64,000 nt of DNA from Pseudoduganella plicata (lineage in GTDB: Bacteria > Pseudomonadota > Gammaproteobacteria > Burkholderiales > Burkholderiaceae_D): NCBI RefSeq assembly GCF_004421005.1, contig NZ_CP038026.1:4402001-4466000 (forward strand). Direction: 5' to 3'. Below are positions 33,762 to 41,996 of this stretch, one piece after another. Every line of letters begins with the position of its first letter. The first letter of the stretch is position 1. A program made the position numbers and the translations under genes. The notes beneath the pieces were generated by a model. That model ran no database searches. It saw only the letters and a program-made list of their open reading frames with translations, and was not told where the DNA came from.

Positions 33762-34298
33762 ATGGTCTCGTTGCAGGAGCAGTTACTCAAGGCAGGTCTG
33801 GTCGACAAGAAGAAGGTCAAACAGGTCAACCAGGACAAGAGCAAGCAGGTAAAAACGGAGCGCCGCACGGGCACGCAAAGTGTCGACGAGGCGCGCCTGG
33901 CCGCGCAGGAAATCCAGCGCAAGAACGCCGAGCGCGCGCGCGAACTGAATGCCCAGCGCGACGCTGCGGCCGCGCAGAAGGCCATCATGGCGCAGATCGT
34001 GCAAATGGTGCAGAAGAACAAGCAGAGCAAGGGCAACGGCGACATCGCCTACAACTTCACGTTTGCCAACAAGATCGAGCGCATCCATGTTTCAAGCGCC
34101 GTGCGCGAGCACCTGGTGGCGGGACGCCTCGTCATCGTCCGGCTGGGCGATACGACGGAACTGGTGCCCCGGGTCATCGCCGACAAGATCGCCGAGCGCG
34201 ATCCGGCACTCGTCGTGCGGGTCAACAAGGTGACAACGGAGACCGACCCGGACGATCCGTATGCCGCGTACCAGATCCCTGACGATCTGATGTGGTGA
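33762..34298 (+). CDS. DUF2058 (YaiL-like) protein
   Basis: This 178-residue soluble protein matches E. coli YaiL across its length: SLQEQLLKAGLVDKKKVKQV at the start, a long charged coiled-coil (about 20-85), GDIAYNFTFANKIERIHVS, and the diagnostic ending DDPYAAYQIPDDLMW. YaiL has been linked to nucleoprotein or polysome association, but its function is unknown. I chose ATG 33762 (MVSLQEQ), since the preceding 47 in-frame codons show no coding character. It is divergent from the M28 gene and ends at a strong terminator. Confidence 0.88.
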   Translation: MVSLQEQLLKAGLVDKKKVKQVNQDKSKQVKTERRTGTQSVDEARLAAQEIQRKNAERARELNAQRDAAAAQKAIMAQIVQMVQKNKQSKGNGDIAYNFTFANKIERIHVSSAVREHLVAGRLVIVRLGDTTELVPRVIADKIAERDPALVVRVNKVTTETDPDDPYAAYQIPDDLMW

Positions 34299-34315
34299 GA
34301 GCGTTTGTCGAACGC

Positions 34316-34340
34316 AAGCCGCCTTCGGGCGGCTTTTTTT
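34316..34340 (+). terminator. rho-independent terminator after the YaiL-like gene
   Basis: AAGCCGCC pairs with GGCGGCTT across a TTCG tetraloop and is followed by TTTTT. It starts 18 bp after the stop codon. Confidence 0.93.
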
Positions 34341-34435
34341 CGACTGAGACGGACCTCAAATCGGTTCAATCGTGCGTTTTGTCCTGGACGAATGCGGTAG
34401 TATTGGAGCCTTGACTGGTACAACGGCGGTTCAAA

Positions 34436-35389
34436 ATGAGCGAAATGACGACTGTGGCATTCGAACAACGCGCCCCGTTGGCTTACCGCAGCGGTGTCGC
34501 GGCACGGCTGGCGGGCCTGAGCGTGGAGACGCTGCGGGTGTGGGAGCGTCGCTACGGCCTGTCCAACACAAAGCGCTCGGAACACGGGCAACGCCTGTAC
34601 ACGGCCGAACAGGTGCGCCGGCTGGCGCTGCTGAAACAGCTGGTCGACCAAGGGCATCCGATCGGCACGCTGACGGCCTTGCCCGTCGAGCGGCTGGAAG
34701 AACTGACGGGCGTACGCGCGGTGCTGGACGGCGCGCAGCCCGTGCGGGTGGCGGTCATCGGCGAAAGCCTGGGCCGGCGCATCGCCGCGTCCGGCCATCT
34801 GCCCGGCCTGAACGTGCTGCGGCATTGCGCGCGCCTGGACGACGCGGCGCTGCTGGCCGGCGTGAATGCGGATGTTTTGCTGGTCGAGTTGTCCGAACTG
34901 GAAGTAGCGGCCGTGCCGCAGATCGCCGCGGCGCGGCGGCAGGCCGACGTAGGCGCCGTCGTCGTGCTGTACCGCTTCTGCGCCAGCGCGACGATCCGCG
35001 AGCTGCGCGCGCAAGGTTGCCTCGTCGCCCGCGTGCCCGCCGAGATGGGCGAACTGGCGCTGCTGTGCCGTGCGGCGCTGTCGGGCCAGCAGGTGGCGTT
35101 GTCCGAACGTCCCACGCCGGTGGCGCCGCCGCGTTTCGACGAGCGCGCGCTGGCCACGATCACTTCCGCCGGCAACCGTATCACGTGCGAATGCCCGCGC
35201 CACCTGGCCGACCTGCTGCTGATGGTCGGCTCGTTCGAACGCTACAGCGCCCGCTGCGCGGCCGAAAGCACGGCGGACGCCCAGCTGCACCGCGACCTCG
35301 AACTTGCCGCCGCCCGTGCCCGCGCGCTGCTGGAAAATGCGATGGAACGCCTGGCGCTGGCGGAAGGGCTGCCGCTGCCTCCGCCATAA
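34436..35389 (+). CDS. MerR family transcriptional regulator
   Basis: This 317-residue protein has the MerR winged helix at residues 15-85 with SGVAARLAGLSVETLRVWERRYGL and the following HGQRLYTAEQV wing. The next 220 residues form a Rossmann-like sensory domain (VRVAVIGESLGRRI) in the place where CarH/LitR regulators bind cobalamin, but the DxHxxG cobalamin motif is absent, so a B12 role is not supported. A C-terminal region with CECPRHLADLLLM contains two close cysteines (C249/C251 region) that could bind a ligand. No nearby gene is an obvious target. AT-rich sequence ahead of the start leaves room for its own promoter. Confidence 0.8.
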   Translation: MSEMTTVAFEQRAPLAYRSGVAARLAGLSVETLRVWERRYGLSNTKRSEHGQRLYTAEQVRRLALLKQLVDQGHPIGTLTALPVERLEELTGVRAVLDGAQPVRVAVIGESLGRRIAASGHLPGLNVLRHCARLDDAALLAGVNADVLLVELSELEVAAVPQIAAARRQADVGAVVVLYRFCASATIRELRAQGCLVARVPAEMGELALLCRAALSGQQVALSERPTPVAPPRFDERALATITSAGNRITCECPRHLADLLLMVGSFERYSARCAAESTADAQLHRDLELAAARARALLENAMERLALAEGLPLPPP

Positions 35390-35415
35390 AGCCGGGGCTG
35401 GCCCCGGTCAGCCCG

Positions 35416-35808
35416 TCAAGCGGCCAGCCGCTCCCCGCTCCACGCCGCGGCGGCATGCGCCAGCAGCGTCGCTTCGGCATCGGCCAGCACCCCATCCGCA
35501 TCGGCGATCTTCGACATTGCCTGCAGCAGCTTGCGGCGCAGCGCCGGATCGCGGATCTCGTCCAGCACGGCGTCGAGCAGCTCAGGCTCCAGCTCCACGT
35601 TGCGGCGGCCGGACGCATCGATCAGCAAGTCCTCGCACAGTTCGCCCAGCAGGTCGTGGAACGTGTCGGTGTCGATCTCGATAAGATCCAGGACCTTGGA
35701 GTGCGCCAGTGCGCGCAATTCGGCTGCGGCCAGGTCGCCGTCGACAATCATCGACAGGGCAAGGATACGGGCGGCAGCGCTGGGGCTGTCGGTAGGGTAG
35801 GTACGCAT
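35416..35808 (-). CDS. TerB-like (tellurite-resistance family) protein
   Basis: A 130-residue all-helical protein that matches the TerB fold: acidic metal-binding helices (MIVDGDLAAAELRALA, then KIADADGVLADAEATLL) arranged as two copies of a D-x-D-x2-E type pattern. TerB proteins are cytosolic and partner with membrane TerC. Here the TerC gene is immediately upstream on the same strand (22 bp between TerC stop and this start), which supports the pairing. The stress handled (metal, redox or membrane) is not defined. It is convergent with the MerR gene. Confidence 0.78.
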   Translation of the reverse strand: MRTYPTDSPSAAARILALSMIVDGDLAAAELRALAHSKVLDLIEIDTDTFHDLLGELCEDLLIDASGRRNVELEPELLDAVLDEIRDPALRRKLLQAMSKIADADGVLADAEATLLAHAAAAWSGERLAA

Positions 35809-35830
35809 TTAAAACTCCTTTGAAAAGTCA

Positions 35831-36802
35831 TCAAGATTTGTTACGGGTGGCATTGCGGGTCACATACAGGCTGGCAACGACGCTGCCGGCAATCAGGGTG
35901 GCCACGACCGCCAGCGAAACGTGGACTGGCAGGTGGATCCACGGCAGCAGCAGCATCTTCGCGCCGATAAAGCACAGCACCAGCGCCAGGCCATACTTCA
36001 GCAGGTGGAAGCGGTCGGCGATATCGGCCAGCAGGAAGTACAGTGCCCGCAAGCCCAGGATCGCGAACAGGTTCGACGTGAACACGATGAACGGGTCCGA
36101 CGTGATCGCGAAGATCGCCGGAATCGAGTCGACCGCGAACACGAGGTCCGTCGCCTCGATCAGTACCAGCACGAGGAACAGCGTCGTCACGTGGCGAACG
36201 CCGTTATGGCGCACGAAGAATTTCTCGCCATGGTCGCCCGGGGCGACCGGCAGCACGCGGCGCGCCAGTCGCAGCACCGGGTTGTTGCGCACGTCCGGCT
36301 CATGGTCGGCCGCCCACATCATCCGCACGCCTGTGAACAGCAGGAATGCGCCGAACAGGTACAGCACCCACGAGAATTCGCTCACGACCCATGCGCCGGC
36401 CAGGATCATCACGGCGCGCATGACGATGGCACCCAGCACACCGTAGATCAGCACGCGGCGCTGGTACTCGGGCCGTACCTGGAACGCGGAGAAGATCAGC
36501 AGGAAGATGAACACGTTATCGACCGACAGCGCCTTCTCGATCAGGTAGCCCGACAGGAACTCGAGCGCCTTGCGCTCGGCGATCTCGGGACCCACGGTGC
36601 CGTGCAGGTACCACCACAGGCCGCCGTTGAACAGCAGCGCCAGCGTGAACCAGCCCAGCGACCATGCGCCTGCTTCGCGCACGGACACCTTGTGCGCCTT
36701 GTTGCCGCCGAAGACCCACAGGTCCAGCGCCAGCATTACCAGCACGAAGGCGACGAAGCCAGCCCACATGGGCGCGCTGGCGATGTTTTCGATACCGTTC
36801 AT
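35831..36802 (-). CDS. TerC family integral membrane protein
   Basis: This 323-residue protein has nine transmembrane helices with the conserved acidic residues of the TerC/Alx family buried in them: EKALSVDNVFIF and EATDLVFAVDSIPAI. Alx-type members export manganese or respond to alkaline pH, and TerC works with TerB in tellurite and stress resistance. The ATG is preceded by an ACGCGGAGATG region. Only 22 bp separate it from the HPF gene upstream, so a yybP-ykoY riboswitch cannot fit there. It likely forms an operon HPF-TerC-TerB. The transported ion is inferred, not proven. Confidence 0.9.
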   Translation of the reverse strand: MNGIENIASAPMWAGFVAFVLVMLALDLWVFGGNKAHKVSVREAGAWSLGWFTLALLFNGGLWWYLHGTVGPEIAERKALEFLSGYLIEKALSVDNVFIFLLIFSAFQVRPEYQRRVLIYGVLGAIVMRAVMILAGAWVVSEFSWVLYLFGAFLLFTGVRMMWAADHEPDVRNNPVLRLARRVLPVAPGDHGEKFFVRHNGVRHVTTLFLVLVLIEATDLVFAVDSIPAIFAITSDPFIVFTSNLFAILGLRALYFLLADIADRFHLLKYGLALVLCFIGAKMLLLPWIHLPVHVSLAVVATLIAGSVVASLYVTRNATRNKS

Positions 36803-36824
36803 CGTTTCATCTCCGCGTTATGGG

Positions 36825-37184
36825 TCAGCGCTCGTTATCGCGTTCCGGCGCCGCCGTCACGAGCTTCTCGTGCGTGAAGCCGCGGCGGCGGGCCAGCTGG
36901 CGCGAGACGGCGCGGTCGGCCCGTTCGGCGGCGCGGTCGATGGCGGCGTACAGATCCTCTTCGGTGTCCTCGATCAGCACCGTCTTGCGGCCGTTCGGCA
37001 GGCTGACCTGGATCTTGCAGCGCTTGTCGCGGCCGCCACGCGGGCCGTTGATGTCGGACAGCCAGACCACCAGCCGGCGCGTGAGCGTCCAGCCGAGGGC
37101 GAACTGCAGCCGCCGTTTCACATACGCCCGCAGGTTGTCCGTCAGCACCAGTCCGTTCGATTGGATGTCGATCTGCATAGCCAT
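36825..37184 (-). CDS. HPF/RaiA family ribosome-associated protein
   Basis: This 119-residue protein has the S30AE fold used by hibernation factors that sit in the decoding channel of idle 30S subunits: MQIDIQSNGLVLTDNLRAYVKRRLQFAL, then the basic stretch RGGRDKRCKIQVSLPNGRKTV and a final helix with DLYAAIDRAAERADRAVSRQL. AGGAGG lies 5 bases upstream of ATG 37184; in-frame ATG codons at 37187 and 37178 are alternatives. The length is that of the short HPF type. It is the first gene of a possible operon with TerC and TerB, all stress proteins. Confidence 0.88.
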   Translation of the reverse strand: MAMQIDIQSNGLVLTDNLRAYVKRRLQFALGWTLTRRLVVWLSDINGPRGGRDKRCKIQVSLPNGRKTVLIEDTEEDLYAAIDRAAERADRAVSRQLARRRGFTHEKLVTAAPERDNER

Positions 37185-37381
37185 CATGTCCTCCTTGGTA
37201 ATGGAAACATCATGGTAGGGACGATTGTCGATTCGTGCAATTCGAATATAGTTACTTAAATCATCGGGAAATTGGAGGTATGGAGGGGCCTTGTGGCAGG
37301 CCCGCCAGGCCGCATGCGCGGGGCAGGGGGATATTGCGGACGCGCTGGCGGCAGGCTGGCGCCGTCAGCGCGTATTGATTA

Positions 37382-38125
37382 TCAGGCCTTCCGGCGTCGC
37401 GCTGCCCAGCCAGCCACGCCCAGCCCTGCCAGCAACATCGCATAGGTGGACGGCTCCGGTACCGGGGCCACCTGGACGGTCAGCAAGTAATCCGTCACGC
37501 CGATCGAAGCAGTGGAGTCCAGCCAGTAAATGTACTGCCAGTCATCCGAGTAAGTTATAGTTTCGGTTCCAAATGCCCATGCGCCACTGCGCGTGGACAG
37601 ATCGAGGAGAAAATCACCGTCCACTGGCACGCCTGCGTTGGCCGTCATGGCCTGCTGGCCGATCACGTCGTGCACGCGGGTGCCGCCGAATTCCGTTCGC
37701 TCTCCGCCCTGTGTCAGGGCCATGTCCATGGAGGCATTATTGGTCGCCTCCCCTGGCTCATAGACGCAGGGCCACGTTGGCATCTCACGATACAGGGTGC
37801 CGTTGGCAACAGCGCTGAACGTCATTGACGTGATGCGGTAGCCCTGCCGCACGGACCCGGCCAGCTGATGGAAGGCAGTGTCGCTGTTAGCGGATCCGCT
37901 AGGTCCGTCACTCTCGACGCTATAGCTCTGCAATCCCAGGGACAGACCGATCTGGGTCCTGCCGTCTGTATCGGATAGCAGCTTCATGTTGAAATTGCCG
38001 CCAGTGGACACACCGGTGAGCCAGGTCAGGCTGAAGGACGATGAGTCGATCGTGGTTGCCGCGCGGGCGGCACTGCCGACTGTCAGCAGGCCGCCAATCA
38101 GAAGGGTCGTGAGAAGTTTTTTCAT
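37382..38125 (-). CDS. PEP-CTERM sorting domain protein
   Basis: This 247-residue protein has a signal peptide (cleavage after ARA) and ends with the classic PEP-CTERM tripartite signal: VPEPSTYAMLL, a transmembrane helix, then the basic RRRKA. It is therefore recognised by the EpsH/exosortase system and anchored or released at the surface, typical of biofilm-forming environmental bacteria. The middle is a beta-rich domain (about 25-215) with no enzyme motif. No exosortase gene is in this window. It stands alone between HPF and the NhaR gene. Confidence 0.93.
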   Translation of the reverse strand: MKKLLTTLLIGGLLTVGSAARAATTIDSSSFSLTWLTGVSTGGNFNMKLLSDTDGRTQIGLSLGLQSYSVESDGPSGSANSDTAFHQLAGSVRQGYRITSMTFSAVANGTLYREMPTWPCVYEPGEATNNASMDMALTQGGERTEFGGTRVHDVIGQQAMTANAGVPVDGDFLLDLSTRSGAWAFGTETITYSDDWQYIYWLDSTASIGVTDYLLTVQVAPVPEPSTYAMLLAGLGVAGWAARRRKA

Positions 38126-38292
38126 GATTTTTTTGACAAGTTGAGGGATGCCAAGCGTAGCAGTAAAAGCCAGTGCAAATCATCACCGATTGTCACGAAC
38201 GGCCGTTTATTTCAAGTCGTCAGCGGACGCCCCGCAGAGCCTCGAGTTATGCGAACATGGCTCCTTGATCCATCGAAAAAATCTGCAAACGC

Positions 38293-39189
38293 ATGGCCAC
38301 ACTGAACTACAAGCATCTGCGCTACTTCTGGATGGTGGCGCGCTCCGGCAGCATCGCCAAGGCGGCGACGCAGCTGCACCTGACGCCGCAGTCGATCTCG
38401 GGCCAGTTGACCGAATTCGCGGATACGCTGGGCGTGCAGCTGTTCCGCCGCGTGGGACGGCGCCTGGAACTGACGGAAACCGGCCAGCGCATCCTGCGCC
38501 ACGCCGAAGACATCTTCAGCGCGGGGGACGCGCTGATGGACGTGGTGCGCGACCAGTCGGCCGCCAGTGCTACGCCGTTTCGCGTCGGCGTGTCGGACTC
38601 CGTTTCGAAAACGGTCGCGTGCCGGCTGGTGGCGCCCGCACTGACGCTCGACGAACCGATCCGCCTGGTCTGCCGCGAGGGCCGGCTGGCCGCGCTGCTG
38701 GCGGACCTGGCGATCCATAAACTGGACATGATCATTGCCGACCGCCCCATGCCCAGCCACCTGAGCGTGCGCGGCTACAGCCACTTGCTGGGCGAGAGCG
38801 AGCTGGGCGTGTTTGCGGCGCCGGCGCTGGCCGCCACGCTGGAGGGTCCGTTCCCCGACTGCCTGAACCATGCACCGCTGCTGCTTCCCGGCGAGGATTT
38901 CGCCCTGCACGCACGGCTGATGCGCTGGCTGCACGACAACGTGCCGCGGCTGCATGTCGTCGGCGAATTCGACGACAGTGCCATGATCAAGGCATTCGGC
39001 CAGGCAGGCACGGGGCTTTTTTTCGCGCAGTCCGCCATCGCCCGGCACATCTGCGCGCAGTACGGCGTGGTCATGATCGGTACGGTGCCGGGCCTGCGCG
39101 AGCAGGTCTATGCCATCACGTCGGAGCGGCGCCTGAAGCATCCCGCAACGCAGGCCATCAGCCAGGCCGCCCGCCAGACGTTGGCCTGA
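38293..39189 (+). CDS. nhaR: LysR-type regulator, NhaR family
   Basis: This 298-residue protein opens with the NhaR-like NYKHLRYFWMVARSGSIAKAA and LTPQSISGQL helix-turn-helix (residues 5-65), followed by the standard periplasmic-binding-like effector domain. NhaR activates the Na+/H+ antiporter gene nhaA in response to sodium, and in some bacteria also controls polysaccharide or stress genes. No antiporter gene is adjacent here, so the target must be elsewhere. The symbol rests on helix-turn-helix similarity and is moderately sure. It is separated from the DUF2945 gene by 120 bp. Confidence 0.75.
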   Translation: MATLNYKHLRYFWMVARSGSIAKAATQLHLTPQSISGQLTEFADTLGVQLFRRVGRRLELTETGQRILRHAEDIFSAGDALMDVVRDQSAASATPFRVGVSDSVSKTVACRLVAPALTLDEPIRLVCREGRLAALLADLAIHKLDMIIADRPMPSHLSVRGYSHLLGESELGVFAAPALAATLEGPFPDCLNHAPLLLPGEDFALHARLMRWLHDNVPRLHVVGEFDDSAMIKAFGQAGTGLFFAQSAIARHICAQYGVVMIGTVPGLREQVYAITSERRLKHPATQAISQAARQTLA

Positions 39190-39309
39190 AAACAGGGGGC
39201 AGCCACCGATTAGCCGGTGGCGAGCCGCGCGCGAACGGGGATATTCGTACCATGGGACAGCGTTCTATGATCAAATAGGCACCAGTCTTTCACTCCAGGG
39301 AACCCCATC

Positions 39310-39519
39310 ATGACGCAGGCATTCAAGGTTGGCGACAAGGTCGAGTGGCATTCATCGCAGGGCGCCGTGCAGGGCATGGTCAAGAAGAAGCTCACGTCGC
39401 ACACGACGATCAAGGGGCACGAGGTGGCGGCCTCGCCGGACAATCCCGAATATCTTGTCGTCAGCGACAAGACGGGTGCCGAAGCGGCCCACAAGCCTGA
39501 TGCACTGAAGAAAATATAA
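39310..39519 (+). CDS. DUF2945 (Tudor-like) small protein
   Basis: A 69-residue protein matching the DUF2945 / hypervirulence-associated Tudor-like family: QAFKVGDKVEWHSSQGAVQG, a basic turn (KKKLTSHTTIKGHEV) and ASPDNPEYLVVSDKTGAEAAHKPDAL. The family is a compact beta-barrel with no known function and is common next to stress genes. It is cytosolic with no signal. It starts at ATG 39310 and is followed 90 bp later by the 25-residue membrane protein. Confidence 0.87.
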   Translation: MTQAFKVGDKVEWHSSQGAVQGMVKKKLTSHTTIKGHEVAASPDNPEYLVVSDKTGAEAAHKPDALKKI

Positions 39520-39609
39520 AGCTTGCAACTGTGCAGTAGCGTACGGACAGCAGGATCCGCCTGCGGCATTCTGGAGGTGTCAAAACAACATCACTAGAGG
39601 AGAGCGATC

Positions 39610-39687
39610 ATGGGTAAATATTTTCTGGCGTGGATCCTGGGTGTGCCCGGCATTGTCCTGGTTCTGCTGTACCTGTTCTTTAATTGA
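39610..39687 (+). CDS. 25-residue single-span membrane protein
   Basis: ATG 39610 is preceded by AGAGGAGAGCGATC, a strong ribosome site. The peptide starts MGKYFLAWILGVPGI and is almost entirely one transmembrane helix ending in an LFFN tail, so it would lie in the inner membrane. It stops at TGA 39685-39687 and is followed within 27 bp by a terminator, giving it the layout of a real gene. Similar tiny MGK-start membrane peptides are known in related proteobacteria, but no function is assigned. It is too short for ordinary gene finders, so it may be unannotated elsewhere. Confidence 0.65.
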   Translation: MGKYFLAWILGVPGIVLVLLYLFFN

Positions 39688-39713
39688 TACTGCGCCGTGG
39701 CGCGCATGACGAG

Positions 39714-39737
39714 ACGCCACCCTTGCGGTGGCGTTTT
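39714..39737 (+). terminator. rho-independent terminator after the 25-residue gene
   Basis: ACGCCACC pairs with GGTGGCGT across a five-base loop, followed by TTTT. It begins 27 bp past the stop. Confidence 0.8.
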
Positions 39738-39771
39738 ACATTCACCTCTCTCACTTCTAGGGACAACGACG

Positions 39772-40917
39772 ATGCACCGCAGCGCGCCGACCACTCTTGC
39801 ACTTGCCCTTGCTTTCGCCGGTTCTTCGCTTCACGCGCAGACGGTCATCCGGATCGGTACCGCGTCGCCGCTGTCCGGCCCCGGCGCCCACCAGGGCAAG
39901 GACATCGAGAACGGCGCGCGCATGGCCGTTGACGATCTCAATGCCAAAGGCATCGTCATCAAAGGCACGAAGGTGAAATTCGCGCTGATGCCCGAGGACG
40001 ACGGCGGCGACCCGAAAACCGGCACTGCTGTCGCGCAGAAGCTGGTGGATGCGAAAGTGGCGGGTGTTGTCGGCCACCTGAACTCCGGCACCACGGTGCC
40101 TGCCTCGAAAATCTACGCTACCGCCGGCATCCCGCAGATTTCTCCGGCCGCCACCACGCCCCTGTACACGAGCCAGGGTTTCAGGACGGCATTCCGCGTC
40201 GTCGCCAACGACAACCTGATCGGCCGCGCCCTGGCCACGTACACGATCGCCACGATGAAGGCGACAAAGATCGCCGTTATCGACGACCGCACGGCCTTCG
40301 GCCAGGGCCTGGCCGATGAATTCGTCAAGGGCATCAAGGCCAAGGGGGGCGCGACCATCGTCAGCCGCCAGTTCACCAACGACAAGGCGACCGACTTCAA
40401 TGCGATCCTGACGCAGATCCGGGCCCGCAAGCCGGACGTGATTTTTTACGGCGGCATGGAAGCGGTGGCCGGGCCGATGCTCAAGCAGATGAAGGCCCTG
40501 GGGATCGATGCCCGGCTGGTGTCCGGCGACGGCATCTGCTCCGAACGGCTGCCGCTGCTGGCGGGCGACGCATTGGGCGACGACAAGGTGGTCTGCGTGG
40601 TTGCCGGCGGCATCGACGGTCCGCAGGAGGCCACGCACGACGCGTTCACGCAACGCTATCGGCAACGCTACAAGCTGGACGTGCAGAGTTACGCACCGTA
40701 TGCCTACGATTCTGTGATGGTGTTGGCCACGGCAATGCAGCAGGCCGGCTCGGCCGAGCCGGCGAGGTTCCTGCCCGCGCTGGCAAAGGTGAAGTACCAG
40801 GGCATCACCGGTTCCATCGCCTTCGACGGCAAGGGCGACCTGCGCGACGCGGCGCTGACGCTGTTCACGTATCGCCAGGGGAAAAAGACCAGGCTGCAGG
40901 TGGTGCGGGCCAACTGA
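39772..40917 (+). CDS. branched-chain amino acid ABC transporter substrate-binding protein
   Basis: This 381-residue periplasmic protein (signal peptide ending LHAQ) has the two-lobed LivJ-like fold: IGTASPLSGPGAHQGKDIENGA, then LNSGTTVPASKIYATAGIPQISP, and YAPYAYDSVMVLATAM. Such proteins capture Leu/Ile/Val or related ligands for an ABC importer. I chose ATG 39772 (MHRSAP) because it gives a proper signal peptide. No permease or ATPase gene is nearby, so this is an orphan binding protein, or works with a distant transporter. The ligand is inferred only from family. Confidence 0.9.
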   Translation: MHRSAPTTLALALAFAGSSLHAQTVIRIGTASPLSGPGAHQGKDIENGARMAVDDLNAKGIVIKGTKVKFALMPEDDGGDPKTGTAVAQKLVDAKVAGVVGHLNSGTTVPASKIYATAGIPQISPAATTPLYTSQGFRTAFRVVANDNLIGRALATYTIATMKATKIAVIDDRTAFGQGLADEFVKGIKAKGGATIVSRQFTNDKATDFNAILTQIRARKPDVIFYGGMEAVAGPMLKQMKALGIDARLVSGDGICSERLPLLAGDALGDDKVVCVVAGGIDGPQEATHDAFTQRYRQRYKLDVQSYAPYAYDSVMVLATAMQQAGSAEPARFLPALAKVKYQGITGSIAFDGKGDLRDAALTLFTYRQGKKTRLQVVRAN

Positions 40918-41011
40918 CAGGGGCGCCGCTGCGCGCGACTTTGCGTTACAGTCGGGGTCCGACCATTGTTCCACCTGCCGCCACGGCGGCTTTTACGACA
41001 AAGGACAGATC

Positions 41012-41431
41012 ATGAAACATCTTCCGCGCACCTGCAGCGTCACAGCCCTGACCGCGGCCCTGATCGCCGGCCCGGCAATCGTCTTCGCCCAGACGGGCGG
41101 CTACACGGGGCCCAGCGCCAAGGCCGCCGCGCCGGCGGGCTACAAGGGTCCGACCAATGTGCCGCTGGTGACGGCGAAACAGCTGCTCGACAAGGGCAAG
41201 GACGACCAGCACGTCAGGGTCCAGGGCAAGCTGCTCAACCACAAAGGCGGCGACGACTATGAGTTCGCCGACGCAAGCGGCAAGATGACGGTGGAGATCG
41301 AGCCTGAGCTGTTTCCACAGGGCACGGCCGTCGACCAGAACACCGTCGTCGAACTGATCGGCGAATTCGACAAGGAGACGTTCGGCGAATCGACGCTGGA
41401 CGTGCAGCAGATCAAGGTCGTGTCGAAATAA
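41012..41431 (+). CDS. YgiW/YdeI-type BOF domain stress protein
   Basis: A 139-residue periplasmic protein with a signal peptide (cleavage after IVFA). The rest is a bacterial OB-fold (BOF): GGYTGPSAKAAAPAGYKGPT, the central VRVQGKLLNHKGGDDYEFADASG, and TVEIEPELFPQG. E. coli YgiW and YdeI help tolerate hydrogen peroxide, metals and cationic peptides. AAAGGACAGATC gives the ribosome site. Its 3' end overlaps the convergent HD-domain gene by 20 bp. No partner is nearby. Confidence 0.85.
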   Translation: MKHLPRTCSVTALTAALIAGPAIVFAQTGGYTGPSAKAAAPAGYKGPTNVPLVTAKQLLDKGKDDQHVRVQGKLLNHKGGDDYEFADASGKMTVEIEPELFPQGTAVDQNTVVELIGEFDKETFGESTLDVQQIKVVSK

Positions 41432-41996
41432 GCTGGCCGGTCGCCAGCCCTTCCATCTCGCTGACAGTGTGGCGCAGCGCGGCTGACATCGCCACGCCGC
41501 GCTGCGCGAACACTTCGGAGAGCTGGCCGTAATACCATAACGTGCCGGCCTGACCGGAGGAGAAGCGCTCGAAGACGGCCGGCCCGATCGTGCGCAGGTC
41601 GTCAAGGATGGCGCGCGCGTTGTACAGCTTGTCGCATCCGCTGACCAGCAGCGTGTCGCTGTCCGCTTCCATCAGGTGCGCCAGGTAGGCGCGTTTGCGC
41701 TCTTCCCATGGTGCCTTGGCGCCGTTTGCCCCCGGCATCGCATCCGTGCATCCCATCACCATCCGCAGCACGCGCTCGCCGAACACCGCCACCTGCGCAG
41801 TAAATGCCGCTCCGCCATCCTCCAGCACGTCGTGCAGCAGCGCCGCGATCTGCTGGTCTTCGTCGCCGCCATGCTGCGCGACCAGACCGGCCACGCCCAC
41901 GGGGTGGACGATGTACGGTATGGCCGTGCCCTTGCGGGCCTGGCCCTCATGCGCCTTGGCGGCCAATGCCAGGCCCTGGGAATAACGTGGTGTCAT
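41412..41996 (-). CDS. HD-domain phosphohydrolase, RelA/SpoT-like hydrolase type
   Basis: This 194-residue single-domain protein shows the HD signature as H16 (AKAHEGQ), H31 (IVHPVGV) and H55-D56 (LLHDVLED), in the order seen in small alarmone hydrolases of the SpoT/Mesh1 type, with RKGTAIPYIVHP close to the (p)ppGpp hydrolase pattern. It has no synthetase domain. I place the start at ATG 41996; an ATG four codons upstream is possible. Its start lies inside the LysR gene (about 50 bp overlap), so it is expressed with it. Substrate could be (p)ppGpp or another nucleotide and is unproven. Confidence 0.8.
   Translation of the reverse strand: MTPRYSQGLALAAKAHEGQARKGTAIPYIVHPVGVAGLVAQHGGDEDQQIAALLHDVLEDGGAAFTAQVAVFGERVLRMVMGCTDAMPGANGAKAPWEERKRAYLAHLMEADSDTLLVSGCDKLYNARAILDDLRTIGPAVFERFSSGQAGTLWYYGQLSEVFAQRGVAMSAALRHTVSEMEGLATGQLISTRP

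Noticed and set aside
34436..35389. Cobalamin-dependent light sensor (CarH/LitR-like)
   Set aside because: The MerR protein has a Rossmann-like region after the helix-turn-helix but lacks the DxHxxG cobalamin motif.
36803..36824. yybP-ykoY manganese riboswitch upstream of terC
   Set aside because: Only 22 bp separate terC from the HPF gene, too short for this riboswitch.
38140..38292. A small gene between the PEP-CTERM and NhaR genes
   Set aside because: Short frames exist but none has a ribosome site or coding-like composition; the stretch is read as the promoter region of the two divergent genes.
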